From Duganella callida (GTDB lineage Bacteria; Pseudomonadota; Gammaproteobacteria; Burkholderiales; Burkholderiaceae_D): a stretch of 64,000 nt of DNA. Where the stretch lies: the NCBI RefSeq assembly GCF_004614165.1, contig NZ_SPVG01000090.1, positions 46,158 through 110,157 of the forward strand. Reading direction: 5' to 3'. The position numbers were made by a program, and so were the translations under genes. The notes beneath the pieces are model-generated. The model saw only the letters and a program-made list of their open reading frames with translations. It was not told the DNA's origin and did not search any database. Positions 8,403 through 16,985 of this stretch are shown here, one piece after another. Numbering within the stretch: the first letter of the stretch is position 1; each line of letters begins with the position of its first letter.

Positions 8403-8436
8403 AAAAAAAACGGAGTACTGCCGGTACAGTACTCCG
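8403..8436 (-). terminator. Rho-independent terminator of the TerD operon
   Basis: Read on the minus strand, a perfect 10-bp stem CGGAGTACTG / CAGTACTCCG (8411-8436, six-base loop) is followed by eight T residues (8403-8410). It lies just downstream of the last TerD gene and abuts the long hairpin at 8315-8402. Confidence 0.85.
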
Positions 8437-8464
8437 CCAAAGCTACAACAGAGGTAAAGCGTGA

Positions 8465-9046
8465 TTACAGATGCGCGGCGATTTGCGGCAGCAGGTCGTC
8501 GAAGGTGCGGCCGTTGCCGTTTTCGCCGATCGCGTGCATCTTCCATTCGCCGTTGTGGCGGTAGACCTTGGCCATGATCTGCGCGGAGTGCGGCCCCTGC
8601 ACCGACAGGTTGAAACGCGCCACTTCCCGGTTGCTGGTCGCGTCCACCAGGCGGCAGTAGGCGTTTTCCACCTGCGCGAAGGTCTGGCCGGTGAAGCTGT
8701 TCACCGTGAACACCAGGCTCTTGATGTGGGACGGCACCGCGTTCAGGTCGACGTTGATCTGCTCATCGTCGCCATCGCCGGCGCCGGTGCGGTTGTCGCC
8801 GGTGTGGACGATGCTGCCGTCCTTGCTGCGCAGCTGGCGAAAGAAGATCACGTCCACCGGACGCTGGCCTTCATCGAACAGGATGCACGAGGCATCCAGG
8901 TCCACCGCCTCGGTCTTGGAACCGAAACCGAGGAAGCCCTTGGTCTTGATGGCGTCCCAGCCCAGGCCCATGGTGACGCGACCCAGCGCGCCGCCGGCTT
9001 CCTTTTCCAGAGAGATTTTCTGGCCCTTGCTCAAATTGACTGTCAT
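8465..9046 (-). CDS. TerD-family stress protein (third gene of Ter operon)
   Basis: This is a 193-residue TerD-domain protein, a calcium-binding beta-sandwich family linked to tellurite, oxidative and phage stress. The N-terminus MTVNLSKGQKISLEK is the family opening. The acidic calcium motif [14 protein letters not shown] is complete, and VRRVDATSNREVARF-like strands follow. GLGWDAIKTKGFLGFGSKTE is a small insertion typical of the TerX/TerZ branch. The start at 9046 is set by AGGAG six bases upstream. It shares an operon with an AIM24-like gene and another terD (gaps of 17 and 23 bases). Its biochemical role is not established in the family. Confidence 0.88.
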   Translation of the reverse strand: MTVNLSKGQKISLEKEAGGALGRVTMGLGWDAIKTKGFLGFGSKTEAVDLDASCILFDEGQRPVDVIFFRQLRSKDGSIVHTGDNRTGAGDGDDEQINVDLNAVPSHIKSLVFTVNSFTGQTFAQVENAYCRLVDATSNREVARFNLSVQGPHSAQIMAKVYRHNGEWKMHAIGENGNGRTFDDLLPQIAAHL

Positions 9047-9063
9047 GTCGTACTCCTTGTCTG

Positions 9064-9762
9064 TTACTGTGCGGACTGGCGCAGCAGCCATGCCTGGAAC
9101 GAGGCGCTGTTGCGCGAGCAGATCAACACCTTGCCCTTGCCCGAGAAGCGCAGCACCATGCCTTCGCCGCTGGTCTGGCTGTTCACCAGGTTGCTGAGGA
9201 AGCCGCTGTTGCCGCCGGTGGTGACCGAGATTTCGTAGCGCAGCGCGCTGTCCCAGGCCACCACGTGCGAGTTGTCGATGATGATGTCGCGCCCCGGCTC
9301 CACGTCCAGCATGGAGATCGAACCGAAGCCCGACACCACCACCTGGCCGACGCCGCTGGTCTCGGTGATGAAGAAACCGCCGCTGCCGGCAAACAGCGCG
9401 TTGCCCAGGCTCTGCGTGCGCACCTTCAGTTCCACCGACGAGGTGGCGGCGACGAAGGCGCCATCACTCAGCATGTACTGCTGCTGGCCGACGTCCAGCA
9501 CCTGGATGGCGCCCGGCAGCGTCGGCGCCAGCAGGCAATCGCCGTCGCCGCGCACCGCCTCGATGTGCTGCTGGAAGAAGGACTCGCCGTTGGCGAAGCG
9601 GCGCATGATGGCCGCGCCGATGCCGCCGGTGATCCTGCCCTTCAGATCGAGCGCCGCTTCCATCATCACCATCGCGTCCGATTCGCAGTAGATTTTTTCA
9701 CCCTGCCGCATCGAGACATGCAGGAAGGGATCGACGTCACCGGTGATCGAAAATACAGGCAT
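9064..9762 (-). CDS. AIM24 / TIGR00266-family protein
   Basis: The 232-residue protein matches the AIM24 (TIGR00266) beta-rich family. Recognisable parts are FLHVSMRQGEKIYCESDAMV near the N-terminus, GDGDCLLAPTLPGAIQVLDV, AGSGGFFITETSGVGQVVVS and the C-terminal VLRFSGKGKVLICSRN. There is no signal peptide or membrane segment. The bacterial function is unknown; homologues are often neighbours of TerD genes, as here. It sits between two terD genes, with AAGGA upstream of its start. A membrane-associated or scaffold role is only a guess. Confidence 0.8.
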   Translation of the reverse strand: MPVFSITGDVDPFLHVSMRQGEKIYCESDAMVMMEAALDLKGRITGGIGAAIMRRFANGESFFQQHIEAVRGDGDCLLAPTLPGAIQVLDVGQQQYMLSDGAFVAATSSVELKVRTQSLGNALFAGSGGFFITETSGVGQVVVSGFGSISMLDVEPGRDIIIDNSHVVAWDSALRYEISVTTGGNSGFLSNLVNSQTSGEGMVLRFSGKGKVLICSRNSASFQAWLLRQSAQ

Positions 9763-9785
9763 GATACGAGTCCTTTCCCGTTGAA

Positions 9786-10361
9786 TTAAACGCCGACGCC
9801 GAACGAGCCGGCCAGCGGACCCAGGCCGCCCTTGAAGCCCTGGCCCACGGCCTTGAACTTCCAGTCGCCGCCATTGCGATACACCTCGCCGAAGATCATG
9901 GCCGACTCGGTCGAGCCGTCTTCCGACAAGTCGTAGCGGGCGATTTCCGCATTGCTGGCGGCGTTGACGGTGCGGATGAACGCTTTCTGGACCTGGCCGA
10001 AGTTCTGGCGGCGGGCATCGCCTTCGTGGATGGTCACGCAGATGGCGATGCGTTCGATATCGGCCGGCACGCGGGTCAGGTCGATGGTCACCGTTTCGTC
10101 GTCGCCGTCGCCGGCGCCGGTGCGGTTGTCGCCCGAGTGGGCCACCGACTGGTCGGCCGATTTCAGGTTGTTGTAGAAGATGAAGTCGCCATCGTTGCGC
10201 ACCTTGCCATCCGCCTTCAGCAGGAAGGCCGAGCCATCCAGGTCGAAGGCCGCGCCGTCGGTGGCGCGCACATCCCAGCCCAGGCCGACCACGATTTTCG
10301 ACAGGCCGGGAGCTTCCTTGCTCAGATTGACGTTACCGCCTTTTTGCAGACTGATTGCCAT
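9786..10361 (-). CDS. terD: TerD-family stress protein
   Basis: A canonical 191-residue TerD protein. It begins [16 protein letters not shown], followed by [19 protein letters not shown]. The complete calcium motif [13 protein letters not shown] is near residue 85, then [16 protein letters not shown] and [20 protein letters not shown]. This is the most TerD-like member of the operon. It lies downstream of the DUF475 TerC-like membrane protein (93-base gap) and upstream of the AIM24-like gene (23-base gap). No TerA, TerB or chemical-modification genes of larger ter clusters are visible in the window. Confidence 0.92.
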   Translation of the reverse strand: MAISLQKGGNVNLSKEAPGLSKIVVGLGWDVRATDGAAFDLDGSAFLLKADGKVRNDGDFIFYNNLKSADQSVAHSGDNRTGAGDGDDETVTIDLTRVPADIERIAICVTIHEGDARRQNFGQVQKAFIRTVNAASNAEIARYDLSEDGSTESAMIFGEVYRNGGDWKFKAVGQGFKGGLGPLAGSFGVGV

Positions 10362-10454
10362 TTGTGATACTCCTTAAATGAAAACCGGACGTTGGTACAA
10401 CTTGGTACTACAGGCGGCAGGCCGTTGTCCGTATAAAACGGCCCGCCGGATTCT

Positions 10455-11507
10455 TTACGCCGCAGGCAGCGCCGCGGCCTGTTCCTGCCTGCGGTGGCGC
10501 ACCGAGGACCACACCGAAGCCGCGATGAACGCCACGCCGACCAGGCCGGTGAAGATTTCGGGCACGTGGTACTTCATGCTCGCCAACATGATCGCGGCCA
10601 GAATGCCGATCGCGTAGTGGGCGCCGTGCTCGAGATACAGGAACTTGTCCAGCGTGCCCTGCTTCACCAGGTAAATCGTCATCGAGCGGACGAACATCGC
10701 GCCGATCGCCAGGCCCAGCATGATGATCACGACATCGGTGGTGATGGCGAACGCGCCGATCACGCCATCGAAACTGAACGATGCATCCAGCACTTCCAGG
10801 TACAGGAAACCGCCGATACCGCCCTTCTTCACCATGTCGCCGACATTGCCGCCGCCCTCTTCTTCCTTCTCCAGGAAGCTGCTGATCGAATCGACGCCGA
10901 TGTAAATCAGGATGCCCCACAAGCCCGACAACAGCACCGCCAGTTTCTGTCCCTCGCCCACCAGGCCCATACTGCCCAGCAGCACACCGATGGCGATCAT
11001 CACCGACACCGATGAAATCTTGCCCAGCGAGCCGAGTTTCTTCTCGAAGTTACCCAGCCAGTGCGTTTCCTTCTCGTGGTCGAGCAGGAAGTTGAGGAAC
11101 ACCAGCAGCAGGAACATGCCGCCGAATGCCGCCACTTCAGCGTGGTGCGCGGTCAGGTGCTGCGAGTAGGTCTGCGGATCGTTCAGTGCCAGCGTCCACA
11201 CATCGGCGATGCTGATATCCGCGGCCACCGCGACGATCACCAGCGGGAACAGCAAGCGCATGCCGAACACCGCGACGATGATGCCGACCCCGAGGAACAG
11301 CTTCTGCCAGTAATCGCTCCAGGTCTTCAGCACCGAGGCGTTGACCACCGCGTTATCGAAGGAAAGCGAGACCTCCATCGCCGCCAGAATCAGCGCCACG
11401 CCGAAGGCCGACAGTGCGCCGCCCCAACCCGCCAGCTCGTAGCCCCACCAGCCAGCGACGGCCAGACAGACGAAACTGACGAGGAATGAAATTCTGAAGT
11501 GCTTCAT
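10455..11507 (-). CDS. DUF475 (TerC-like) integral membrane protein
   Basis: The 350-residue inner-membrane protein belongs to DUF475, a branch of the TerC superfamily thought to handle metal ions. Acidic intramembrane motifs typical of TerC are present: AAMEVSLSFDNAVVNASVL near residue 45 and LEVLDASFSFDGVIGAFA in the second half, which gives two inverted halves. About eight or nine hydrophobic segments are visible. A cytoplasmic loop contains FLEKEEEGGGNVGDMVKKGG. It heads the TerD operon and is divergent from an NhaR-like regulator. TerC-like proteins are proposed to act with TerD in a membrane stress complex. Confidence 0.88.
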   Translation of the reverse strand: MKHFRISFLVSFVCLAVAGWWGYELAGWGGALSAFGVALILAAMEVSLSFDNAVVNASVLKTWSDYWQKLFLGVGIIVAVFGMRLLFPLVIVAVAADISIADVWTLALNDPQTYSQHLTAHHAEVAAFGGMFLLLVFLNFLLDHEKETHWLGNFEKKLGSLGKISSVSVMIAIGVLLGSMGLVGEGQKLAVLLSGLWGILIYIGVDSISSFLEKEEEGGGNVGDMVKKGGIGGFLYLEVLDASFSFDGVIGAFAITTDVVIIMLGLAIGAMFVRSMTIYLVKQGTLDKFLYLEHGAHYAIGILAAIMLASMKYHVPEIFTGLVGVAFIAASVWSSVRHRRQEQAAALPAA

Positions 11508-11609
11508 CGTTTCCCCTCGTGTTTAAAAATCGATGGAAGGAAGTGTAGAGAAAATTTATACTTTGAAAAATAGAAGTTAATTGAAGCTTTACTTCGGAAA
11601 AATCGAACC

Positions 11610-12512
11610 ATGAAAAACAGCGGACTGAATTTCCGGCACCTCCACTTCTTCTGGACCGTGGCAAAGGAAGGCGGCGTCACCCGTGCCGCCGAGCGACTGG
11701 GACTGGCGGTGCAGACCATCAGCATGCAACTGGCATCGCTGGAACAATCGATCGGCAAGCAGCTGCTTGAACCGCAGGGAAGGCGCCTGGTCCCGACCGA
11801 AGCGGGCAAGCTGGCCCTCAGCTATTGCGACCAGATCTTCGCCCTGGGCGACCAGCTGCAGGACGCATTGGAAGAAGCGGAGACCGGCAAGATGCGCCTG
11901 AGCGTCGGCATCTCCGACTCGCTGCCCAAGTTGATCGCCTACCGCCTGCTGCAGGCGACGCAGAGCATGGACACGCAGGTGCGCCTGGTGTGCATGGAAG
12001 ATGAATTCGAAAACCTGCTGGCCGACCTGGCGCTGGGCAAACTGGACGTGGTGCTGACCGACCGCACCGTGCGCGCCGGCGGCAGCCTGAAAGTCTTCAG
12101 CCACCTGCTGGGCGAGAGCGACATGAAACTGTTCGGCATCCCGCGGCTGGCGCGCAAGTACAAGCGCAACTTCCCGGCCAGCCTGGACAAGGCGCCCTTG
12201 CTGCTGCCCACCCGCAACAATGCCCTGCGCGGCCGCATCGACGCCTGGCTGGTCGAACGCGGCGTGCGCCCGGAGATCGTCGGCGAATTCGAAGACAACG
12301 CCATGCTCAACACCTTCGGCCGTAACGGCCTGGGCCTGTTCTTCGCCCCATCCGCGCTGGCGCAGGACATCGAGGACCAGTTCGGCGCCGTCCTGGTGGG
12401 CGACGCCCCGGAACTGCGCGAGCACTTCTACGCCATCTCCAACGCCCGCAAAATCACCCACCCGGCCATCGAAGCCATCCTCAACGCCGTGCACAGCGGC
12501 CTGTTCGCCTGA
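11610..12512 (+). CDS. nhaR: NhaR-like LysR-family regulator
   Basis: This is a 300-residue LysR-type regulator. Its N-terminus (LNFRHLHFFWTVAKEGGVTR, then AAERLGLAVQTISMQLASLE) matches NhaR, the sodium-responsive activator of the nhaA antiporter. The C-terminal part is a normal substrate-binding domain. No Na+/H+ antiporter gene is adjacent. The gene is divergent from the DUF475-TerD operon with 102 bases between starts, so that operon is its most likely target here. No good Shine-Dalgarno sequence precedes the ATG. Confidence 0.82.
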   Translation: MKNSGLNFRHLHFFWTVAKEGGVTRAAERLGLAVQTISMQLASLEQSIGKQLLEPQGRRLVPTEAGKLALSYCDQIFALGDQLQDALEEAETGKMRLSVGISDSLPKLIAYRLLQATQSMDTQVRLVCMEDEFENLLADLALGKLDVVLTDRTVRAGGSLKVFSHLLGESDMKLFGIPRLARKYKRNFPASLDKAPLLLPTRNNALRGRIDAWLVERGVRPEIVGEFEDNAMLNTFGRNGLGLFFAPSALAQDIEDQFGAVLVGDAPELREHFYAISNARKITHPAIEAILNAVHSGLFA

Positions 12513-12568
12513 AGGGATTTTCGTTTAAGATGCAGGTTTGAACTACGGAAAACTGCCGCTCGGCCCCT

Positions 12569-13906
12569 ATGCAAAACCTCCTGCTTGTCGTTCTCGCCCT
12601 GTTTCTGGTCGCTTTGAACGGTTTCTTCGTCGCTGCCGAATTCGGCATCGTCACCCTGCGAAAAACGCGCGTCCGCGCCATCGCCAAGACAAGAGGAATG
12701 CAGGGCCGCATACTGAGCAAGGTGCACGGCGAGCTCGATGCCTATCTGTCGGCCTGCCAGCTGGGCATCACGCTGGCTTCGCTGGGCCTGGGCTGGGTCG
12801 GCGAGCCGGCGTTTGCCGGTTTGCTGGAGCCGCTGCTGGCGTTTATCGGCATCACGTCGCCCGACCTGATCCATGGCATCGCCTTCGTGTTTGCGTTCGG
12901 CGTGATTTCCTTCCTGCACATCGTGGTGGGCGAGCTGGCGCCCAAGTCGCTGGCGATCCGCATGCCGGAAGTGATCGGCCTGTGGTCGGCGCTGCCGCTG
13001 TACGCTTTTTACTGGACCATGTATCCCTTCATCTGGGTCTTGAACGCCAGCGCCAACATGGTGCTCAGGCTGGCCGGCCTGTCCGGCAAGGGTGGTCACG
13101 ACAGCCATTATTCGGTGGAAGAACTGAAGCTGATTCTGCGCACCAGCCAGCCGGGCGAGAAATTCAATCAGGACGAGCGCAATATCCTGGCCCATTCGCT
13201 GGATTTCAGCGATCTGTCGGTGTCCGACCTGATGCGTCCGATTAACGAGGTGATCAGCCTGAGCGCCAGCCGTCCGCTCAAGGACAACCTGGACGCCATG
13301 CTGCGCAACCGTTTCAGCCGCTACCCGTATTACGACAAGGATGGCGAAACGGTGCTGGGCGTGGTGCACCTGAAGGACTTGTTCTTCGCCATGCAGGCGG
13401 GCAAACAGGTGACCGACCTGAGCGCCTTCCTGCGCCCGGTCGAGACGATTTCCGCCCGCACGCCGGCGCTGGAACAGTTCCGCCGCTTCCGTGAAGGTGC
13501 GCCGCACTTCGCGCTGATCGGCGAAAAGGGCAAGCGTCCGGTCGGCTTCATCACACTGGACAATCTGCTGGGCGCCATGGTCGGCGAAATCCACGACGAA
13601 TTCCGCCTCAACGAGAACGACTGGCTGAAGCAGGCCGACGGCACCCTGATCGGCAAGGCCAGCCTGCCGATCTTCTCGCTCGAACGCACGCTGGGCATCG
13701 ATATCGAGAATGAAGAACTGGGCATGGAAGAGGTGGAATCGGTGGGCGGCCTGCTGATGCTGAAGCTGGGCGATATTCCCAAACAGGGGCAACGCGTCAG
13801 CTTCCGCAATTTCGACATCGTCGCCAAGAAAATGAATGGCCCGCGTATCCTGCTGGTCAAGGTCATCCCCAAGGATGACACTGAGGATAACGCCGACCAG
13901 GATTAA
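12569..13906 (+). CDS. CNNM/CorC-type hemolysin-family transporter
   Basis: The 445-residue inner-membrane protein has an N-terminal DUF21/CNNM membrane domain (about residues 1-190) with ALNGFFVAAEFGIVTLRKTR and QLGITLASLGLGWVGEPA. A tandem CBS domain follows (about 210-335; VSDLMRPINEVISL, SRYPYYDKDGETVLGVVHLK). The C-terminal CorC/HlyC transporter-associated domain includes GTLIGKASLPIFSLERTLGI and EEVESVGGLLMLKLGDIP. Members are implicated in magnesium or cobalt efflux; the name hemolysin is historical. It is a probable single-gene unit, 56 bases downstream of the NhaR-like gene. Confidence 0.9.
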   Translation: MQNLLLVVLALFLVALNGFFVAAEFGIVTLRKTRVRAIAKTRGMQGRILSKVHGELDAYLSACQLGITLASLGLGWVGEPAFAGLLEPLLAFIGITSPDLIHGIAFVFAFGVISFLHIVVGELAPKSLAIRMPEVIGLWSALPLYAFYWTMYPFIWVLNASANMVLRLAGLSGKGGHDSHYSVEELKLILRTSQPGEKFNQDERNILAHSLDFSDLSVSDLMRPINEVISLSASRPLKDNLDAMLRNRFSRYPYYDKDGETVLGVVHLKDLFFAMQAGKQVTDLSAFLRPVETISARTPALEQFRRFREGAPHFALIGEKGKRPVGFITLDNLLGAMVGEIHDEFRLNENDWLKQADGTLIGKASLPIFSLERTLGIDIENEELGMEEVESVGGLLMLKLGDIPKQGQRVSFRNFDIVAKKMNGPRILLVKVIPKDDTEDNADQD

Positions 13907-13951
13907 TCGGCGCCACCGCGATGCCGCGCTGGCGGGGCGGCTGCCGAGCTT

Positions 13952-14989
13952 CTAGATGCCGTAGCCGGTCCAGTTGCGCATCAGGCCCAGGCCGACCGCC
14001 AGCAGCGTCGGGCCGATGAACAGGCCGACAAAGCCGAACGCCAGCACCCCGCCCATCACGCCCAGCAGCACCAGGATGAACGGCAGACTGGAGCCGCGCG
14101 AAATCAGCATCGGCTTGACCACATTGTCGACGCCGCTGATCACGAACATGCCCCAGATGAACATGAAAATGGCCCAGCCGGTATCGCCGTGGTTAAACAG
14201 CCAGATGGTGGCGCCGATCCAGATGATGGGTGGGCCGACCGGGATCAGCGAGAACAAGAACGTCGCCACCGACAGCAGCGTCACCGCCGGCACGCCGGCA
14301 ATCAGGAAGCCGATCGCCGCCACCACCGCCTGCGCCAGCGCGGTGCCCAGCAAACCGTACATCACGCCGCGCACGGTGCGGCTGACGGTGTCCGCCACGC
14401 TGACGCTCTGTTCGCCGATCAGCTTGTTCATGGCCGTGGCCAGCGCCTGCAGGATGGTCTGGCCGTCGCGGTACAGGAAGAAGCTGACGAACACCGCCAG
14501 GCTGACCTGGGCCACGCCGCTGCCCAGCACCATGCCGCCGCCGAGCAGTAAGCGCCGTGCCGGTTCCAGCAGATTACGCGCGGCGGCCAGCAATTCCTCG
14601 CGGCTGTGCAGCAGCTTGGCCAGATAGCTGTAAATGGGCTCGCCGGCCAGCGGAATATCGCGCAGCCACGCCGGCGGGTCCAGCGTACCGCTGCCGATGC
14701 CGGCCTTGATCTGGTCATAGAAATCGGACGCATTATCGGCGATATTCCAGGTCACCAGCGTCAGCGGCACGATGATCAGCAAGGTCAGGCCCACGCTCAT
14801 CAGCAGCGCGGCGATATTGCGGCGCTGCTTGAGCCGCGCCAGCAGACGCAGATACAGCGGCCAGCTCGAAATCGTGATCGCCGCGGCAAACAGGATGGCG
14901 GCCAGGAACGGCCGCAACACCACCAGGCAACCGATCACCAGCAGGATGACGGCGGCCAGGCGCGTAAAGGGTTGAAAGCGCTGCCGCAT
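13952..14989 (-). CDS. AI-2E family transporter
   Basis: The 345-residue membrane protein belongs to the AI-2 exporter (AI-2E, formerly UPF0118 / PerM) family. It has an N-terminal hydrophobic pair (LAAVILLVIGCLVVLRPFLA), an amphipathic middle region around LLHSREELLAAARNLLEPAR, and a C-terminal helix bundle with FSLIPVGPPIIWIGATIWLF and PFILVLLGVMGGVLAFGFVG. I start at MRQRFQPF, because its ATG begins one base after the stop of the SCO gene. A longer open reading upstream is antisense-like and rich in Cys and Arg. The transported substrate is not certain in this family. Confidence 0.85.
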   Translation of the reverse strand: MRQRFQPFTRLAAVILLVIGCLVVLRPFLAAILFAAAITISSWPLYLRLLARLKQRRNIAALLMSVGLTLLIIVPLTLVTWNIADNASDFYDQIKAGIGSGTLDPPAWLRDIPLAGEPIYSYLAKLLHSREELLAAARNLLEPARRLLLGGGMVLGSGVAQVSLAVFVSFFLYRDGQTILQALATAMNKLIGEQSVSVADTVSRTVRGVMYGLLGTALAQAVVAAIGFLIAGVPAVTLLSVATFLFSLIPVGPPIIWIGATIWLFNHGDTGWAIFMFIWGMFVISGVDNVVKPMLISRGSSLPFILVLLGVMGGVLAFGFVGLFIGPTLLAVGLGLMRNWTGYGI

Positions 14990-14990
14990 A

Positions 14991-15575
14991 TCAGGACAGC
15001 AGCAGCTTGAGGTCATGCACGGTGCTGGCGGTGGGCTGGCCCGGACGCAGCAACAAACGCAGCTTGCCCTGCTTGTCGAACACATAGCTGGCGGCGGTAT
15101 GGTCCATCGAATAGCTGCCCGGCTCCTTGCCCGGCACCTTGTTGTACAGCACCTTGAATTCCTTGCCGACCGCAGCGGTCTGCTCGGCCGTCCCGTACAG
15201 ACCGAGGAAGCGCTTGTCGAAGGCTGGCACATACTCCGCCAGCAGTTTCTGCGTATCGCGTTCGGGATCGATGGTCACGAACAACACCTGCACCTGATCG
15301 GCCTGCGGGCCGAGCTGCTTCATCACCTCCGACATCTCGGCCATGGTGGTCGGGCAGACATCCGGGCACTGGGTATAGCCGAAGAACATGATCACCACCT
15401 TGCCCTTGAAATCGGCCATGGTGCGCGGCTGGCCGTTGTGATCGGTCAGCGCGAAATCACGGCCGAACGCAGCGCCGGTCAGATCGGTGCTTTTGAAATC
15501 CAGCTTGGTAGCCTTGTCGCCGCATCCGGCCAGCAGGGTCATGGCGATCACAGCAAAGGCGAACAGTTTTTTCAT
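14991..15575 (-). CDS. SCO1/SenC-family lipoprotein
   Basis: A 194-residue thioredoxin-fold protein with a lipoprotein signal (MKKLFAFAVIAMTLLAGC). SCO proteins carry copper to the CuA site of cytochrome c oxidase or act as thiol reductases. The copper/redox motif CPDVC is present in FGYTQCPDVCPTT, and the conserved His is in MDHTAASYVFD. VTIDPERDTQKLLAEY is the usual helix. It is transcribed ahead of the AI-2E gene. The cox operon is 5 kb away on the same strand and encodes a second, divergent SCO-like protein. The start has only a weak GGAAAA ribosome site. Confidence 0.9.
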   Translation of the reverse strand: MKKLFAFAVIAMTLLAGCGDKATKLDFKSTDLTGAAFGRDFALTDHNGQPRTMADFKGKVVIMFFGYTQCPDVCPTTMAEMSEVMKQLGPQADQVQVLFVTIDPERDTQKLLAEYVPAFDKRFLGLYGTAEQTAAVGKEFKVLYNKVPGKEPGSYSMDHTAASYVFDKQGKLRLLLRPGQPTASTVHDLKLLLS

Positions 15576-15597
15576 TTTGTTTTCCGATACAAGGAAA

Positions 15598-15659
15598 TCC
15601 GGGGTCAGTTCTGCCATTGGTACATGGGCTCGTGTGCGATTGGCAGAACTGACCCCGGA
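15598..15659. repeat. Inverted repeat of the GGGGTCAG family (19-bp arms)
   Basis: Bases 15598-15616 are the exact reverse complement of 15641-15659. The outer sequence is TCCGGGGTCAGTTCTGCCA. The unit read from the right-hand side has CACGAGC at the family spacing; the left-hand unit has a diverged CATGGGC. It lies between the FKBP and SCO genes, both on the minus strand, and may separate their transcription. Confidence 0.8.
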
Positions 15660-15663
15660 TTGG

Positions 15664-16104
15664 TTAGCGGACGTCCAGCAGTTCGACGTCGAAGATCAGG
15701 TTGGCGTTGGGCGGGATCGGGCCGGCGCCGCTTTCGCCGTAGCCTTTGCTGGCCGGGACGATCAGGGTGCGCTTGCCGCCGACTTTCATGCCTTGCACGC
15801 CTTCATCCCAGCCGGGGATGACCTGGCCGCCGCCCACCGGGAAGCTGAACGGCTCGCGGCCCACCGACGTGTCGAATTGCGCACCGTGCTGCTGCGGCGC
15901 CGTCGGCTGGTACAGCCAGCCGGTGTAGTTGACCACGGCCATGGAGCCGGCCACCGCTTCCTTGCCGCTGCCGACCACGGTGTCGATCTTTTGCAGCGCG
16001 ATGGCTGGCGCGGCGGCGGTCTGCGGCACCTTGGCGCGTTCGCAGCCGGCCAGCGCCAGGGTCAGGGTCAGGCCGATGGCGCAGGAGGTAATCAGTTGTT
16101 TCAT
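15664..16104 (-). CDS. FKBP-type peptidyl-prolyl isomerase lipoprotein
   Basis: The 146-residue protein has a lipoprotein signal ending LALAGC, then a single FKBP domain that catalyses cis-trans proline isomerisation in the cell envelope. FKBP signatures are VVNYTGWLY, FDTSVGREPFSFPVGGGQVI, GWDEGVQGMKVGGKRTLIVP and IPPNANLIFDVELLDV. All core active-site positions appear present. Start MKQLITSC is chosen because it begins the signal peptide; the upstream extension is not coding-like. It is divergent from the solute-binding protein gene at 16194. Confidence 0.9.
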   Translation of the reverse strand: MKQLITSCAIGLTLTLALAGCERAKVPQTAAAPAIALQKIDTVVGSGKEAVAGSMAVVNYTGWLYQPTAPQQHGAQFDTSVGREPFSFPVGGGQVIPGWDEGVQGMKVGGKRTLIVPASKGYGESGAGPIPPNANLIFDVELLDVR

Positions 16105-16193
16105 ATCTTTGTCTAGTGTTGGTTGTGAGCGGCGAACATTATAATAAGCCAGCAGCAACACTATCATCTTTGACGCATCAAAGGAGGCAGTTG

Positions 16194-16985
16194 GTGTCCC
16201 GCGCTCTATTCCTTTCCCTCATTTTTGCCGCGCATGGTGCGGCGCTTGCGGCGGTCCCCTGCCCGGCACGGCCGGTCAAAGTGGCTTTTTACGAAACGGG
16301 CTCCTTGTATTTCGACGGCGACAAGGGCGTCGATCGCGACATTGTCGATGAACTGGCACGTCGCATCGGCTGCCGCATCGAGGCCATGGCGCCACCGCGC
16401 GCCCGCGCCTACGCAATGCTGCAGGCCGGTCAGGTCGATGTGGTGACGGCAGCCCTGCCCTATCACGAGCGCGACGCGTATGCCTACTTCATCCCCTACA
16501 TGCAGCAACGCTTCGCCACCGTCATGCTGCGCGACGTGCCGCTAGCCCAAAGCACCCCGCAAGGGTTCGCGGCCGATCCGACGCTGCGCTTCGGCCGCGT
16601 GCGCGGCGTCAATTACGGCGGCCAGCGCGACCAGTGGCTCGCGCGCATGGAAGCCGGCCATCGGCTGGAACAGGGCGCCAGTCCGACCACGGCATTCCGC
16701 ATGCTGGGCTCGCGCCGCTTTGCGGCCATGTTCGCCATCCCGCTGCAGTACGAGAAGGAACTGGCCGACCTGGGCCTGACCGATAAGGTACGCATCGCCG
16801 ACTGGTTTCCCGAAGATAAGCCGCCGCTACGCTGCCTGGCACTGTCGCGCGCGAACTTCACCGAGGCGCAGCGCGCCGCCTGGACCGCCGCCGCGCAATC
16901 CATGCAGATCGACGGCAGCATCAAGCGCATCCTGGCGAAATACCTATCGCCGGAGGAAGCCGAGAAGGCTCAAATTTTGAAGTAG
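16194..16985 (+). CDS. Periplasmic substrate-binding (SBP_bac_3-like) protein
   Basis: The 263-residue protein has a signal peptide ([19 protein letters not shown]) followed by a type-3 solute-binding fold ([33 protein letters not shown]). In Oxalobacteraceae such proteins often lack a partner ABC transporter, and none is adjacent here, so a sensory or scavenging role is possible. I choose the GTG at 16194 because a near-perfect AAGGAGG lies six bases upstream and the signal peptide starts there; an ATG at 16116 would add an unlikely 26-residue leader. Its 3' end overlaps the convergent cyoE by 16 bases. Confidence 0.78.
   Translation: MSRALFLSLIFAAHGAALAAVPCPARPVKVAFYETGSLYFDGDKGVDRDIVDELARRIGCRIEAMAPPRARAYAMLQAGQVDVVTAALPYHERDAYAYFIPYMQQRFATVMLRDVPLAQSTPQGFAADPTLRFGRVRGVNYGGQRDQWLARMEAGHRLEQGASPTTAFRMLGSRRFAAMFAIPLQYEKELADLGLTDKVRIADWFPEDKPPLRCLALSRANFTEAQRAAWTAAAQSMQIDGSIKRILAKYLSPEEAEKAQILK

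Noticed and set aside
10412-10444. Terminator hairpin between DUF475 and terD (GGCCGTT / AACGGCC)
   Set aside because: No T run follows and the loop is long; terD is probably cotranscribed with the DUF475 gene.
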